Assembly: GCA_910586375.1 (NCBI GenBank)
Contig: CAJUIE010000112.1
Span: 1-5,671, forward strand
Reading direction: 5' to 3'
Origin: an uncultured Alistipes sp.
GTDB lineage: Bacteria; Bacteroidota; Bacteroidia; Bacteroidales; Rikenellaceae
Length of the DNA stretch: 5,671 nucleotides
Both the position numbers and the translations under genes were made by a program. Of this stretch, positions 1 to 5,562 are shown in pieces; within the stretch, counting starts at the first letter, position 1; each line of letters opens with the position of its first letter. Below the pieces are notes generated by a model. The model saw only the letters and a list, made by a program, of their open reading frames with translations. It was not told the origin of the DNA and made no database searches.

Positions 1-1597
1 GTATACTCCGCAGGAGATTTCGGCCATCATCTTGCAGAAGATGAAGAAGACGGCCGAGGACTACCTCGGGCAGCAGGTCGACGAGGCGGTCATCACCGTT
101 CCGGCCTATTTCTCCGATTCGCAGCGTCAGGCGACCAAGGAGGCGGGCGAGATCGCCGGTCTGAAGGTGCGCCGCATCATCAACGAGCCGACAGCTGCCG
201 CACTGGCTTATGGCCTCGACAAGAAGGAGAGCGACATGAAGATCGCCGTTTACGACCTCGGCGGCGGTACGTTCGATATTTCGATTCTCGAGTTGGGCGA
301 CGGCGTCTTCGAGGTCAAGTCGACCAACGGCGACACCCACCTCGGCGGCGACGACTTCGACCACGTGCTCATCGACTACATGGCCGAGGCGTTCAAGGCC
401 GAGCATCAGATCGACCTGCGGCAGGACCCCATGGCGCTGCAGCGTCTGAAGGAGGCCGCCGAAAAGGCCAAAATCGAGCTCTCGTCTTCGACTACGACCG
501 AAATCAACCTGCCTTACATCATGCCCGTCAACGGCATTCCGCAGCACCTCGTCATGTCGCTCACGCGTGCCAAGTTCGAGCAGTTGTGCGATCATCTGAT
601 TCGTAAGACCGTCGAGCCGTGCAAGCTCGCCTTGCGCGACGCCGGGTTGGACGCTTCGCAAATCGACGAGGTGATTCTCGTCGGCGGTTCGACGCGTATC
701 CCCGCTATCCAGAAAATCGTCGAGGAGTTCTTCGGCAAGGCTCCCAACAAGTCGGTCAACCCCGACGAGGTCGTGGCTATCGGCGCCGCCATCCAGGGCG
801 GTGTGCTCACGGGCGAGGTCAAGGACGTCTTGTTGCTCGACGTTACGCCCCTGTCGCTCGGTATCGAGACTTTGGGCGGCGTGATGACCAAGCTCATCGA
901 GGCCAATACCACCATTCCTACCCGCAAGTCGGAGACTTTCTCCACGGCGGCCGACAACCAGCCTTCGGTCGAAATCAACGTTTGCCAGGGCGAGCGTCCG
1001 TTGGCCCGTGATAACAAGTCTATCGGGCGTTTCCACCTCGACGGCATCCCTGCCGCTCCGCGCGGCGTGCCGCAGATCGAGGTTACGTTCGACATCGACG
1101 CCAACGGTATTCTCAACGTTTCGGCCAAGGACAAGGGTACCGGTAAGGAGCAGAAAATCCGTATCGAGGCTTCGTCGGGTCTGACCGAGCAGGAAATCCA
1201 GCGCATGCGCGACGAGGCCAAGGCCAACGAGGCCAAGGATAAGGAGGAAAAGGAGCGTATCGACAAGATCAACGCCGCCGATTCCAATATCTTCGCTACC
1301 GAAAAGCAGCTCAAGGAGTACGGCGACAAGCTGCCCGCCGATAAGAAGGGCGCCATCGAAACGGCTCTCGGCAAGCTCAGGGAGGCGCACAAGAACGCCG
1401 ATGTTGCAGCTATCGACACGGCTATTGCCGAGTTGAACGCTGCCTGGCAGGCCGCTTCGCAGGACATCTACGCCCAGCAGCAGGCTCAGGGTGCGCAGCC
1501 CGGTGCCGATGCCGGTCAGCAGACTGGTGGCAATAGCAGCGCTTCCAACGACGGAGGTTCGCAGCCCGAGGATGTCGAGTTCGAGGAGGTGAAGTAA
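1..1597 (+). CDS. dnaK: Molecular chaperone DnaK (Hsp70), 5'-truncated by the window edge
   Basis: This is the cytosolic ATP-dependent chaperone that binds exposed hydrophobic segments and cycles with DnaJ and GrpE. The first whole codon is at base 2 and the frame runs 531 codons to TAA at 1595-1597. Seen here: RIINEPTAAALAYGL with the Glu codon at 185 (matching E. coli Glu171), phosphate loop DLGGGTFDIS with Thr at 269 and Asp at 275 (matching Thr199 and Asp201), the interdomain linker VKDVLLLDVTPLSLG from 818, then the beta-sandwich substrate domain, the helical lid, and a Gln/Gly/Ser-rich tail of about 41 residues ending EFEEVK. Alignment to E. coli numbering puts about 109 N-terminal residues (first phosphate loop, Lys70 region) outside the window, for a normal total near 640. 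No frameshift or missing key residue is visible. TTG at 32 is an internal Leu codon, not a start, because homology continues upstream of it. A strong terminator follows and no gene is coupled downstream. The promoter and any heat-shock control lie outside the window. Confidence 0.98.
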   Translation, partial: YTPQEISAIILQKMKKTAEDYLGQQVDEAVITVPAYFSDSQRQATKEAGEIAGLKVRRIINEPTAAALAYGLDKKESDMKIAVYDLGGGTFDISILELGDGVFEVKSTNGDTHLGGDDFDHVLIDYMAEAFKAEHQIDLRQDPMALQRLKEAAEKAKIELSSSTTTEINLPYIMPVNGIPQHLVMSLTRAKFEQLCDHLIRKTVEPCKLALRDAGLDASQIDEVILVGGSTRIPAIQKIVEEFFGKAPNKSVNPDEVVAIGAAIQGGVLTGEVKDVLLLDVTPLSLGIETLGGVMTKLIEANTTIPTRKSETFSTAADNQPSVEINVCQGERPLARDNKSIGRFHLDGIPAAPRGVPQIEVTFDIDANGILNVSAKDKGTGKEQKIRIEASSGLTEQEIQRMRDEAKANEAKDKEEKERIDKINAADSNIFATEKQLKEYGDKLPADKKGAIETALGKLREAHKNADVAAIDTAIAELNAAWQAASQDIYAQQQAQGAQPGADAGQQTGGNSSASNDGGSQPEDVEFEEVK

Positions 1598-1618
1598 CAT
1601 CCGGCCTCTGTATTGCGG

Positions 1619-1655
1619 GCGTCGCAACGATTTTTCGTTGCGACGCTCTTTTTTT
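1619..1655 (+). terminator. Intrinsic terminator of dnaK
   Basis: A perfect 12-bp stem (1619-1630 with 1635-1646, arm GCGTCGCAACGA) closes a TTTT loop and is followed by TC and seven T. It lies 21 bases after the dnaK stop. No A-run precedes the left arm, so it should work only on the plus strand. It ends the dnaK transcript and separates it from secDF. Confidence 0.95.
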
Positions 1656-1674
1656 GTCCTTCTGAACGCAAGCG
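1655..1674 (+). repeat. Diverged copy of the TGTCATTCTGAG dispersed motif
   Basis: TGTCCTTCTGAACGCAAGCG begins on the last T of the dnaK terminator. Its first 12 bases match TGTCATTCTGAG (perfect copies at 1834 and, inverted, at 5447) at 10 of 12 positions. I recall TGTCATTCTGAGCG-like sequences as common between genes in many bacterial genomes, but that is memory, not a search. It may be a decayed repeat copy or chance similarity. Confidence 0.4.
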
Positions 1675-1759
1675 GCCCGAGGTCCGCAGCGCAGTTAATC
1701 GATTCGGCCAGAGGTCGATCGGGCATTTGAGCCGTTTGCTGGCTTTGGCCGGATTGATT

Positions 1760-1812
1760 TTTCGGCGGCGGCCGGTGGGGGGCACGCTGGAAGCGTGAAG
1801 CCGCCGCCGAAA
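1760..1812. repeat. Nested palindrome (13-bp outer stem with an inner hairpin)
   Basis: TTTCGGCGGCGGC (1760-1772) is a perfect reverse complement of GCCGCCGCCGAAA (1800-1812). The 27-base interior holds a second perfect hairpin, CACGCT-GGA-AGCGTG (1783-1797), and a run of six G (1777-1782). No T-run follows on either strand, so it is not an ordinary terminator. Possible readings are a REP-like or MITE-like element, or a DNA cruciform. A related block (TTCGGCGGCG followed by a G-run) recurs at 5489-5506. Confidence 0.85.
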
Positions 1813-1827
1813 CAACGCGGAGCGTTG
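1813..1827. repeat. Small hairpin abutting the nested palindrome
   Basis: CAACGC-GGA-GCGTTG is a perfect 6-bp stem with a GGA loop, starting on the base after the 13-bp palindrome ends. The loop is the same GGA triplet as in the inner hairpin at 1783-1797, which suggests that the two are related parts of one element. There is no T-run. Confidence 0.7.
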
Positions 1828-1833
1828 CGTTGC

Positions 1834-1845
1834 TGTCATTCTGAG
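1834..1845 (+). repeat. TGTCATTCTGAG motif, plus-orientation copy
   Basis: The exact 12-mer TGTCATTCTGAG is present here and its exact reverse complement lies at 5447-5458, beyond secDF. The 5' neighbour is the hairpin cluster at 1760-1827 and the 3' neighbour is an A/T-rich stretch (GATTAAATTTTAG). No function is evident. It probably belongs to an interspersed intergenic repeat. Confidence 0.6.
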
Positions 1846-1873
1846 GATTAAATTTTAGTCTTGTCGGTGGGGT

Positions 1874-1913
1874 GGAGCTTGCGGAGCGTGGGCCTCCGCG
1901 GGGCGAAAGCTCC
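1874..1913. repeat. Interrupted stem-loop
   Basis: GGAGCTT (1874-1880) pairs with AAGCTCC (1907-1913). Directly inside it GCGGAG (1881-1886) pairs with CTCCGC (1894-1899), with a one-sided bulge at 1900-1906. That gives 13 pairs in two helices. No T-run follows, so this is structure rather than a terminator. Confidence 0.6.
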
Positions 1914-1920
1914 GGCCCGC

Positions 1921-1939
1921 CCGGCTCTTTGAGAGCCGG
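1921..1939. repeat. 8-bp hairpin, CCGGCTCT/AGAGCCGG
   Basis: CCGGCTCT (1921-1928) and AGAGCCGG (1932-1939) form a perfect stem around a 3-base TTG loop, seven bases after the preceding stem-loop. It is GC-rich and stable in either strand's RNA, and no T-run follows. Confidence 0.65.
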
Positions 1940-1974
1940 AATGTTGCTGCAAATTGTCGTCGGGCCGTCTTTGC

Positions 1975-1990
1975 GCCTCCGCAGTTTCCG
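1975..1990 (+). repeat. 16-bp direct repeat, copy 1
   Basis: GCCTCCGCAGTTTCCG here and GCCTCCGCAGTCTCCG at 2126-2141 differ at a single base. Each sits close to a CGC-plus-A-run module (1994-2004 and 2109-2120), though on opposite sides of it, so the larger unit seems to have been rearranged. Confidence 0.65.
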
Positions 1991-2018
1991 GTCCGCGAAA
2001 AAACAGTCGAAAGACTGT
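1990..2018 (-). repeat. 29-bp dispersed repeat, copy A; terminator-like on the minus strand
   Basis: On the plus strand it reads GGTCCGCG, six A, then ACAGTC-GAAA-GACTGT sharing one A. The same 29 bases recur at 5534-5562 with three differences (26/29). Read on the minus strand it is a 6-bp hairpin (arms 2003-2008 and 2013-2018) followed by six T and CGCGGACC, the layout of a weak intrinsic terminator. No minus-strand gene lies to its right, because secDF is on the plus strand. It is more likely part of a mobile or dispersed repeat than the end of a local gene. Confidence 0.8.
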
Positions 2019-2019
2019 C

Positions 2020-2050
2020 CGGGCCGGCGCCATCCCCGGGCGGAGGCCCG
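2020..2050. repeat. Stem-loop and inverted partner of 1890-1899
   Basis: CGGGCC (2020-2025) pairs with GGCCCG (2045-2050) around a 19-base loop. The same right arm is part of GCGGAGGCCC (2040-2049), an exact reverse complement of GGGCCTCCGC at 1890-1899, so a longer-range pairing competes with the local hairpin. Confidence 0.5.
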
Positions 2051-2125
2051 ACACGTTGTGTCTTGCTCCGCTGGCTGCGGCCCGTTGTTGTTTTCCACCG
2101 CGGCGGCCCGCCAAAAAAACAGCGA

Positions 2126-2141
2126 GCCTCCGCAGTCTCCG
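2126..2141 (+). repeat. 16-bp direct repeat, copy 2
   Basis: GCCTCCGCAGTCTCCG matches 15 of 16 bases of copy 1 at 1975-1990. It follows CGCCAAAAAAAC (2109-2120) and precedes a weak A/T-rich stem (2145-2152 with 2160-2167). Confidence 0.65.
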
Positions 2142-2210
2142 ACTCTGAAAAAGATTCGATTTTTCGGGTCATCGGGTCGTTGCCGGGCCCTGTTTTGCGA
2201 ATAAGTTCCG

Positions 2211-2221
2211 GTTTTTTCGCG
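2211..2221 (-). repeat. Inverted copy of the CGCGAAAAAAC module
   Basis: GTTTTTTCGCG is the exact reverse complement of CGCGAAAAAAC at 1994-2004 and at 5538-5548, both cores of the 29-bp repeat. Here the hairpin part is absent, so it is either a truncated copy or a chance match in A/T-run-rich DNA. It lies 27 bases before the putative -33 element of secDF. Confidence 0.5.
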
Positions 2222-2247
2222 CTCCACTCCATTTTTGCAGGTCCGGA

Positions 2248-2280
2248 ATTGGAAATCTTCATTCTTTTTTCGTATCTTTG
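2248..2280 (+). promoter_or_regulatory. Bacteroidetes-type promoter of secDF
   Basis: TATCTTTG at 2273-2280 fits the -7 consensus TAnnTTTG recognised by the Bacteroidetes primary sigma factor. ATTG at 2248-2251 fits the -33 TTTG box with one mismatch, and the 21-base spacer is in the usual 19-21 range. The predicted transcription start is near 2285-2287, giving a leader of about 56-58 bases. The boxes lie where the sequence turns from GC-rich repeats to A/T-rich DNA, as expected of a real promoter. The -7 call is strong and the -33 call is weaker. Confidence 0.8.
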
Positions 2281-2296
2281 CGTGCTATTGTGCATT

Positions 2297-2353
2297 ATGA
2301 TGATAAAATACGAACGAACAATAACAAAACGTTTTCATTCACATGCAAAGTAA
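2297..2353 (+). other. Possible 18-codon leader ORF overlapping the secDF start
   Basis: Two tandem ATG codons (2297, 2300) open a short basic reading frame, MMIKYERTITKRFHSHAK, that ends with TAA at 2351-2353. It overlaps the secDF ATG (2343) by 11 bases in a different frame. If transcription starts near 2286, these are the first AUGs on the message. There is no Shine-Dalgarno, but neither is there one for secDF, which is normal for Bacteroidetes with A-rich leaders. It has no signal sequence or known arrest motif. Chance is the simplest explanation; translational coupling or damping of secDF is the alternative. Confidence 0.25.
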
Positions 2354-5345
2354 AGGTTTCATCAAACTCGTCGCGGCGCTTCTGGCTATCGCGTGCGTGT
2401 ACCAGCTCTCGTTCACGTTCAAGACGCGGAGCGTGGAGAAGAAGGCGGCCGGGTATGCCGCGCAGTTCCCGCTCGCAGAACAGGCCGGGGCTGAGCAGCA
2501 TTATCTGGATTCGGTGCAGACGCTGCCCGTTTTCAACCTGGGCTTCCGTAAGTTCACTTATAAGGAGTGCAAAGGCCGGGAGCTGAACCTGGGTCTGGAC
2601 CTCAAGGGCGGTATGAACGTCATGCTTGAAGTGCAGGTCGAGGATGTCATCAAGGCGCTGGCCGGCGACAGCCAGAACGATCCTGCGTTCGTGGAGGCCA
2701 TCGCCGAGGCCAATGAAGCGCTTCGGCAGGGTACGTCCAGGGACTATATCGGCGATTTTGCCAAGGCTTACGAGCGGCTGTCGGACGGAGGTTCGCTGGC
2801 TGCTATCTTCGTCAGCCCGGACCGCAAGGATATTACCCTGGAGAGTACCAACGCCGAGGTGGAGAAGATTCTCAAGGCCGAGACTGAGGCGGCTATCGCT
2901 GCTTCGTTCAACGTGCTGCGCAGCCGTATCGACCACTTCGGCGTTACGCAGCCCAACATCATGCGCCTGCCCAACTCCCACCGTATCCTCGTCGAGCTGC
3001 CGGGTATCAAGGAGCCGCAGCGCGTGCGCGACCTCTTGCAGGGCACTGCGTCGCTTGAGTTCTGGACGACTTACGACGCCCGGGAGGTGCTGCCTTCGCT
3101 GGTAACAGCCGATAAATACCTGCACAGCGAACTTGCTCAGCAGCAGTCTGCCGAGCCGCAGGGCGCCGGGACAGCAGCCGTTGCCGAAACGACTTCGACC
3201 GGTACGCTGATCGACGAAATCGGTGCCGATGTGTCCGGGGACGACTCCTCTGAATATTCGGGCCGTTATAACCGTGCCGAGAATCCGTTGTTCGCTGTTC
3301 TCGACCCCTCCTTTGCCGGAGGTGCCGCTATCGGAGCCGCTTATAAGGCCGACATGGCCGCTGTTGAGGCTTATCTGACCGATCCCGCCGTGCGCGAACT
3401 TTTCCCCGCAGACATCGATTTCAAGTGGGGTGTCAAGGGCGACGACAAGATCGATGGCCGTTATATGCTTTATGCCATCCGTGTCTCCACGCCCGACGGC
3501 AAGGCGCCGCTTGACGGGTCGGTGGTCACCGAGGCCCGCGAGCAGTATGCCGAACGCGGTGCATCGGCAGAGGTTTCGATGGTCATGAACGCTGAGGGCA
3601 CCCAGGAGTGGGCGCGCCTGACGGGCGAGAACATCGGCAAGTGCATCGCCATCGTGCTCGACGGCTACGTCTACTCCGCACCCTCCGTGCGGGGCAAGAT
3701 CGACAAGGGCAACTCCTCGATCACGGGCGATTTCACCATTCAGGAGGCCAAGGACCTGGCCAACGTGCTCTCGTCGGGTAAGGTCCCCGCACCTGCCAAG
3801 ATTATTCAGGACACCGTTGTAGGTCCTTCGCTGGGCCAGGAGTCGATCAACGCAGGTATGCTTTCGTTTGTCATCGCTTTCATCCTCGTGCTGCTCTATA
3901 TGGGTCTGTTCTATAAGACGGCCGGCTGGATGTCTGATATTGCACTGATTACCAATGTCTTCCTTCTTATGGGCGTGCTTGTGTCGTTCGGCGCAGTGCT
4001 TACGCTGCCCGGTATTGCCGGTATCGTCCTGACGATGGGTATGGCCGTCGACGCCAATGTCATCATCTACGAGCGTATCAAGGAGGAGCTGCGCGGCGGA
4101 AAGGGTCTGTCGCTGGCTATCAAGGATGGCTTCTCGAAGGCTTATTCGGCCATTATCGACGGTAACCTCACCACGATCATTACCAGTATCGTTCTCTTCG
4201 TCTTCGGCAACGGTCCCGTCCGGGGCTTCGCCACGACGCTTTTCATCGGTATCATCACCTCGTTCTTCTGCGCCATCTTCATCACGCGCCTTCTGATCGA
4301 GTGGATCGTTGGCAAGTGGGGCCATATCTCCTTCTCGCGTAAGTGGTCGGAGCACTTCCTCAATAACACCAGGATCGACTTCATCGGCAAGCGCAAGATC
4401 GCTTATATTGTCACGGGTGTGGTGCTTGCTCTTTCGTGTCTTTCGCTTGCTGTGCGGGGGCTTAACTTAGGTGCCGAGTTCACGGGCGGACGCGCTTATG
4501 TCGTTCGTTTTGACCGGGCTATTTTGGCCGAGGAGGTGCGCAGCAACATCGAGGAGGCTTTCTCCGCACAGGCCGACGCCGATGCCGCTTCGGTCAGCTC
4601 CGAGGTCAAGCAGTATGGCAATGAGAACCAGATGCGCATCGTTACGCAGTATCGTTATGACGATACCTCCGATGAGGCTACGGCTGAGGTTGAACGGATC
4701 ATTTACGATGCCGTGAAGCCGCTCTATACCTATGACATCACCTTCGAGCAGTTCCGCAATACGCAGACCGACGAAAACGGTATCCTGACCGCCGACAAGA
4801 TCGGCCCGTCGATCGCCAAGGATATGACGTGGAACGCCATTTATTCGGTGCTTTTCTCGCTCATCGCCATCGGTCTTTACATCACTTTCCGTTTCAAGCG
4901 GTGGCAGTGGGCTACGGGTGCTACGCTGGCTCTGGCAGTCAATGCGTTGTTCATCATCGGTCTTTTCTCGATGTTCTACGGCCTGATGCCCTTCAACCTC
5001 GAGGTAAACCAGGCGTTCATCGCGGCTATTCTTACGATTATCGGTTATGCCATCAACGATACGGTGGTTGTCTTCGACCGCATCCGCGAGTATTTGGGGC
5101 TGTATCCCAAGCGTTCGTTGCGCGAGAATGTCAATAATGCGATCAACTCCACGTTGTCGCGTACGATCAACACGTCGGGCACCACGCTCGTCACCTTGCT
5201 GGCGATCTTCTTCTTTGGCGGCGAGACGATCCGGGGCTTTATCTTCGCGCTGATCGTCGGTGTAGTCGTGGGTACTGCTGCCACGATTTTCATTGCTACG
5301 CCCGTTGCTTATGATCTGATGGGCCGCCGTGGCGGTAAGCAATAG
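2343..5345 (+). CDS. secDF: SecDF, fused SecD-SecF protein-export membrane protein
   Basis: SecDF is an accessory of the SecYEG/SecA translocon that uses the proton gradient to complete movement of exported proteins across the inner membrane. The product has 1000 residues, typical of the Bacteroidetes fusion. SecD half: TM1 (about 6-26), the LGLDLKGG motif at 83-90, a large periplasmic P1 domain to about 485, VGPSLG at 493-498, then TM2-TM6 (about 504-652) with GMAVDANVIIYERIKEE around Asp570. SecF half: TM7 (685-704), LNLGAEFTGG (707-716), a smaller periplasmic domain, KIGPSIAKD (819-827), then TM8-TM12 (about 830-988) with GYAINDTVVVFDRIRE around Asp906 and SRTINTSGTTL with Arg940. Asp570, Asp906 and Arg940 are, by motif, the likely counterparts of the proton-relay residues in Thermus SecDF. 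P1 carries a low-complexity Ala/Gln/Thr/Asp-rich insert (about 266-304), as I recall in other Bacteroidales SecDF. The ATG at 2343 is chosen because MQSKGFIKLVAALL starts TM1 directly and the promoter lies just upstream. It is monocistronic, with its own promoter and terminator. Confidence 0.97.
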   Translation: MQSKGFIKLVAALLAIACVYQLSFTFKTRSVEKKAAGYAAQFPLAEQAGAEQHYLDSVQTLPVFNLGFRKFTYKECKGRELNLGLDLKGGMNVMLEVQVEDVIKALAGDSQNDPAFVEAIAEANEALRQGTSRDYIGDFAKAYERLSDGGSLAAIFVSPDRKDITLESTNAEVEKILKAETEAAIAASFNVLRSRIDHFGVTQPNIMRLPNSHRILVELPGIKEPQRVRDLLQGTASLEFWTTYDAREVLPSLVTADKYLHSELAQQQSAEPQGAGTAAVAETTSTGTLIDEIGADVSGDDSSEYSGRYNRAENPLFAVLDPSFAGGAAIGAAYKADMAAVEAYLTDPAVRELFPADIDFKWGVKGDDKIDGRYMLYAIRVSTPDGKAPLDGSVVTEAREQYAERGASAEVSMVMNAEGTQEWARLTGENIGKCIAIVLDGYVYSAPSVRGKIDKGNSSITGDFTIQEAKDLANVLSSGKVPAPAKIIQDTVVGPSLGQESINAGMLSFVIAFILVLLYMGLFYKTAGWMSDIALITNVFLLMGVLVSFGAVLTLPGIAGIVLTMGMAVDANVIIYERIKEELRGGKGLSLAIKDGFSKAYSAIIDGNLTTIITSIVLFVFGNGPVRGFATTLFIGIITSFFCAIFITRLLIEWIVGKWGHISFSRKWSEHFLNNTRIDFIGKRKIAYIVTGVVLALSCLSLAVRGLNLGAEFTGGRAYVVRFDRAILAEEVRSNIEEAFSAQADADAASVSSEVKQYGNENQMRIVTQYRYDDTSDEATAEVERIIYDAVKPLYTYDITFEQFRNTQTDENGILTADKIGPSIAKDMTWNAIYSVLFSLIAIGLYITFRFKRWQWATGATLALAVNALFIIGLFSMFYGLMPFNLEVNQAFIAAILTIIGYAINDTVVVFDRIREYLGLYPKRSLRENVNNAINSTLSRTINTSGTTLVTLLAIFFFGGETIRGFIFALIVGVVVGTAATIFIATPVAYDLMGRRGGKQ

Positions 5346-5368
5346 GCGTCGGTTGTTGCTTCTTTTTC

Positions 5369-5406
5369 GCCGGGCTGCGCATGAAGTGCGCAGCCCGGCT
5401 TGTTTT
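5369..5406 (+). terminator. Intrinsic terminator of secDF
   Basis: A perfect 13-bp GC-rich stem (GCCGGGCTGCGCA at 5369-5381 with 5387-5399) around a TGAAG loop is followed by TTGTTTT. It begins 24 bases after the secDF stop. The stem is very strong and the T-run is interrupted by one G. A CTTTTT run precedes the left arm, but there is no A-run, so minus-strand activity is unlikely. Confidence 0.92.
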
Positions 5407-5446
5407 GTATCCGCGCTTTTTTCCGCAATGCGTGGCGCCGCGTTCG

Positions 5447-5458
5447 CTCAGAATGACA
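5447..5458 (-). repeat. TGTCATTCTGAG motif, minus-orientation copy
   Basis: CTCAGAATGACA is the exact reverse complement of the 12-mer at 1834-1845. On the minus strand it continues as TGTCATTCTGAGCGAACGCG, the longer form I recall from intergenic repeats elsewhere. It lies about 40 bases past the secDF terminator. Confidence 0.6.
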
Positions 5459-5533
5459 AAGGGGGGAGGAGGGCAGGAAAAATTGCTCTTCGGCGGCGAG
5501 GGGGGGCGCAAAAAAAACAACCTCGTCGGCTGT

Positions 5534-5562
5534 GGTCCGCGAAAAAACAATCGTTAGACTGT
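5534..5562 (-). repeat. 29-bp dispersed repeat, copy B; terminator-like on the minus strand
   Basis: This matches 1990-2018 at 26 of 29 bases. Two differences fall in the hairpin loop and one in the stem. The stem difference leaves an A-C mismatch on the plus strand but a G-U pair on minus-strand RNA, where AAACAGUC-UAAC-GAUUGUUU (8 pairs) runs into a U-tract and CGCGGACC. It could end a minus-strand transcript entering from the right, or be a dispersed repeat copy. Confidence 0.75.

Larger units (their letters stand above)
1656..2247. other. Long non-coding, repeat- and hairpin-rich gap between dnaK and secDF
   Basis: About 590 bases lie between the dnaK terminator and the secDF promoter. 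Several frames stay open on both strands, but none has a recognisable domain, a convincing start or protein-like composition; they are rich in Arg, Pro, Gly and Ala, as expected from GC-rich non-coding DNA. The stretch holds at least five hairpins, four copies of the 8-mer GCCTCCGC (three plus, one minus), two copies of GCCTCCGCAGTYTCCG, and A-run modules such as CGCGAAAAAAC in both orientations. The composition changes sharply to A/T-rich near 2222, where the promoter region begins. I read it as an accumulation of intergenic repeats rather than a gene. Confidence 0.75.

Noticed and set aside
32..34. TTG as a possible start of the dnaK frame
   Set aside because: The ten codons before it (TPQEISAII and neighbours) match DnaK, so the frame enters from outside the window and TTG is an internal Leu codon.
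592..1467. A 291-codon minus-strand frame opposite dnaK
   Set aside because: It is antisense to strongly conserved dnaK sequence, rich in Ser, Ala and Leu, and has no domain. It is a codon-bias artefact.
1613..1798. A 61-codon plus-strand frame just after dnaK
   Set aside because: It runs straight through the dnaK terminator and into the nested palindrome, and has no promoter or homology I can recognise.
2234..2237. TTTG as the -33 box of the secDF promoter
   Set aside because: It is 35 bases from TATCTTTG, far beyond the normal 19-21 spacer. ATTG at 2248 fits the spacing.
1656..2247. CRISPR array
   Set aside because: The repeats are few, of different lengths, in both orientations and irregularly spaced, and no cas gene is visible.
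1855..2295. A 146-codon minus-strand frame in the dnaK-secDF gap
   Set aside because: It is read through hairpins and A/T runs of the repeat cluster, has no domain, and its start lies beside the secDF promoter and leader on the opposite strand. Overlapping frames in the gap are equally open.
2295..4355. A 686-codon open frame on the minus strand opposite secDF
   Set aside because: It lies wholly antisense to a clear, conserved membrane protein and has His/Arg/Asp-rich composition with no recognisable domain. GC-rich codon use removes antisense stop codons, which produces such frames.
4467..5342. A 291-codon minus-strand frame opposite the SecF half
   Set aside because: It is antisense to conserved SecF motifs and its composition is unlike a real protein. 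It is another artefact of codon bias.
1..5345. dnaK-secDF operon
   Set aside because: A strong terminator, a 745-bp gap and a separate promoter lie between the two genes.
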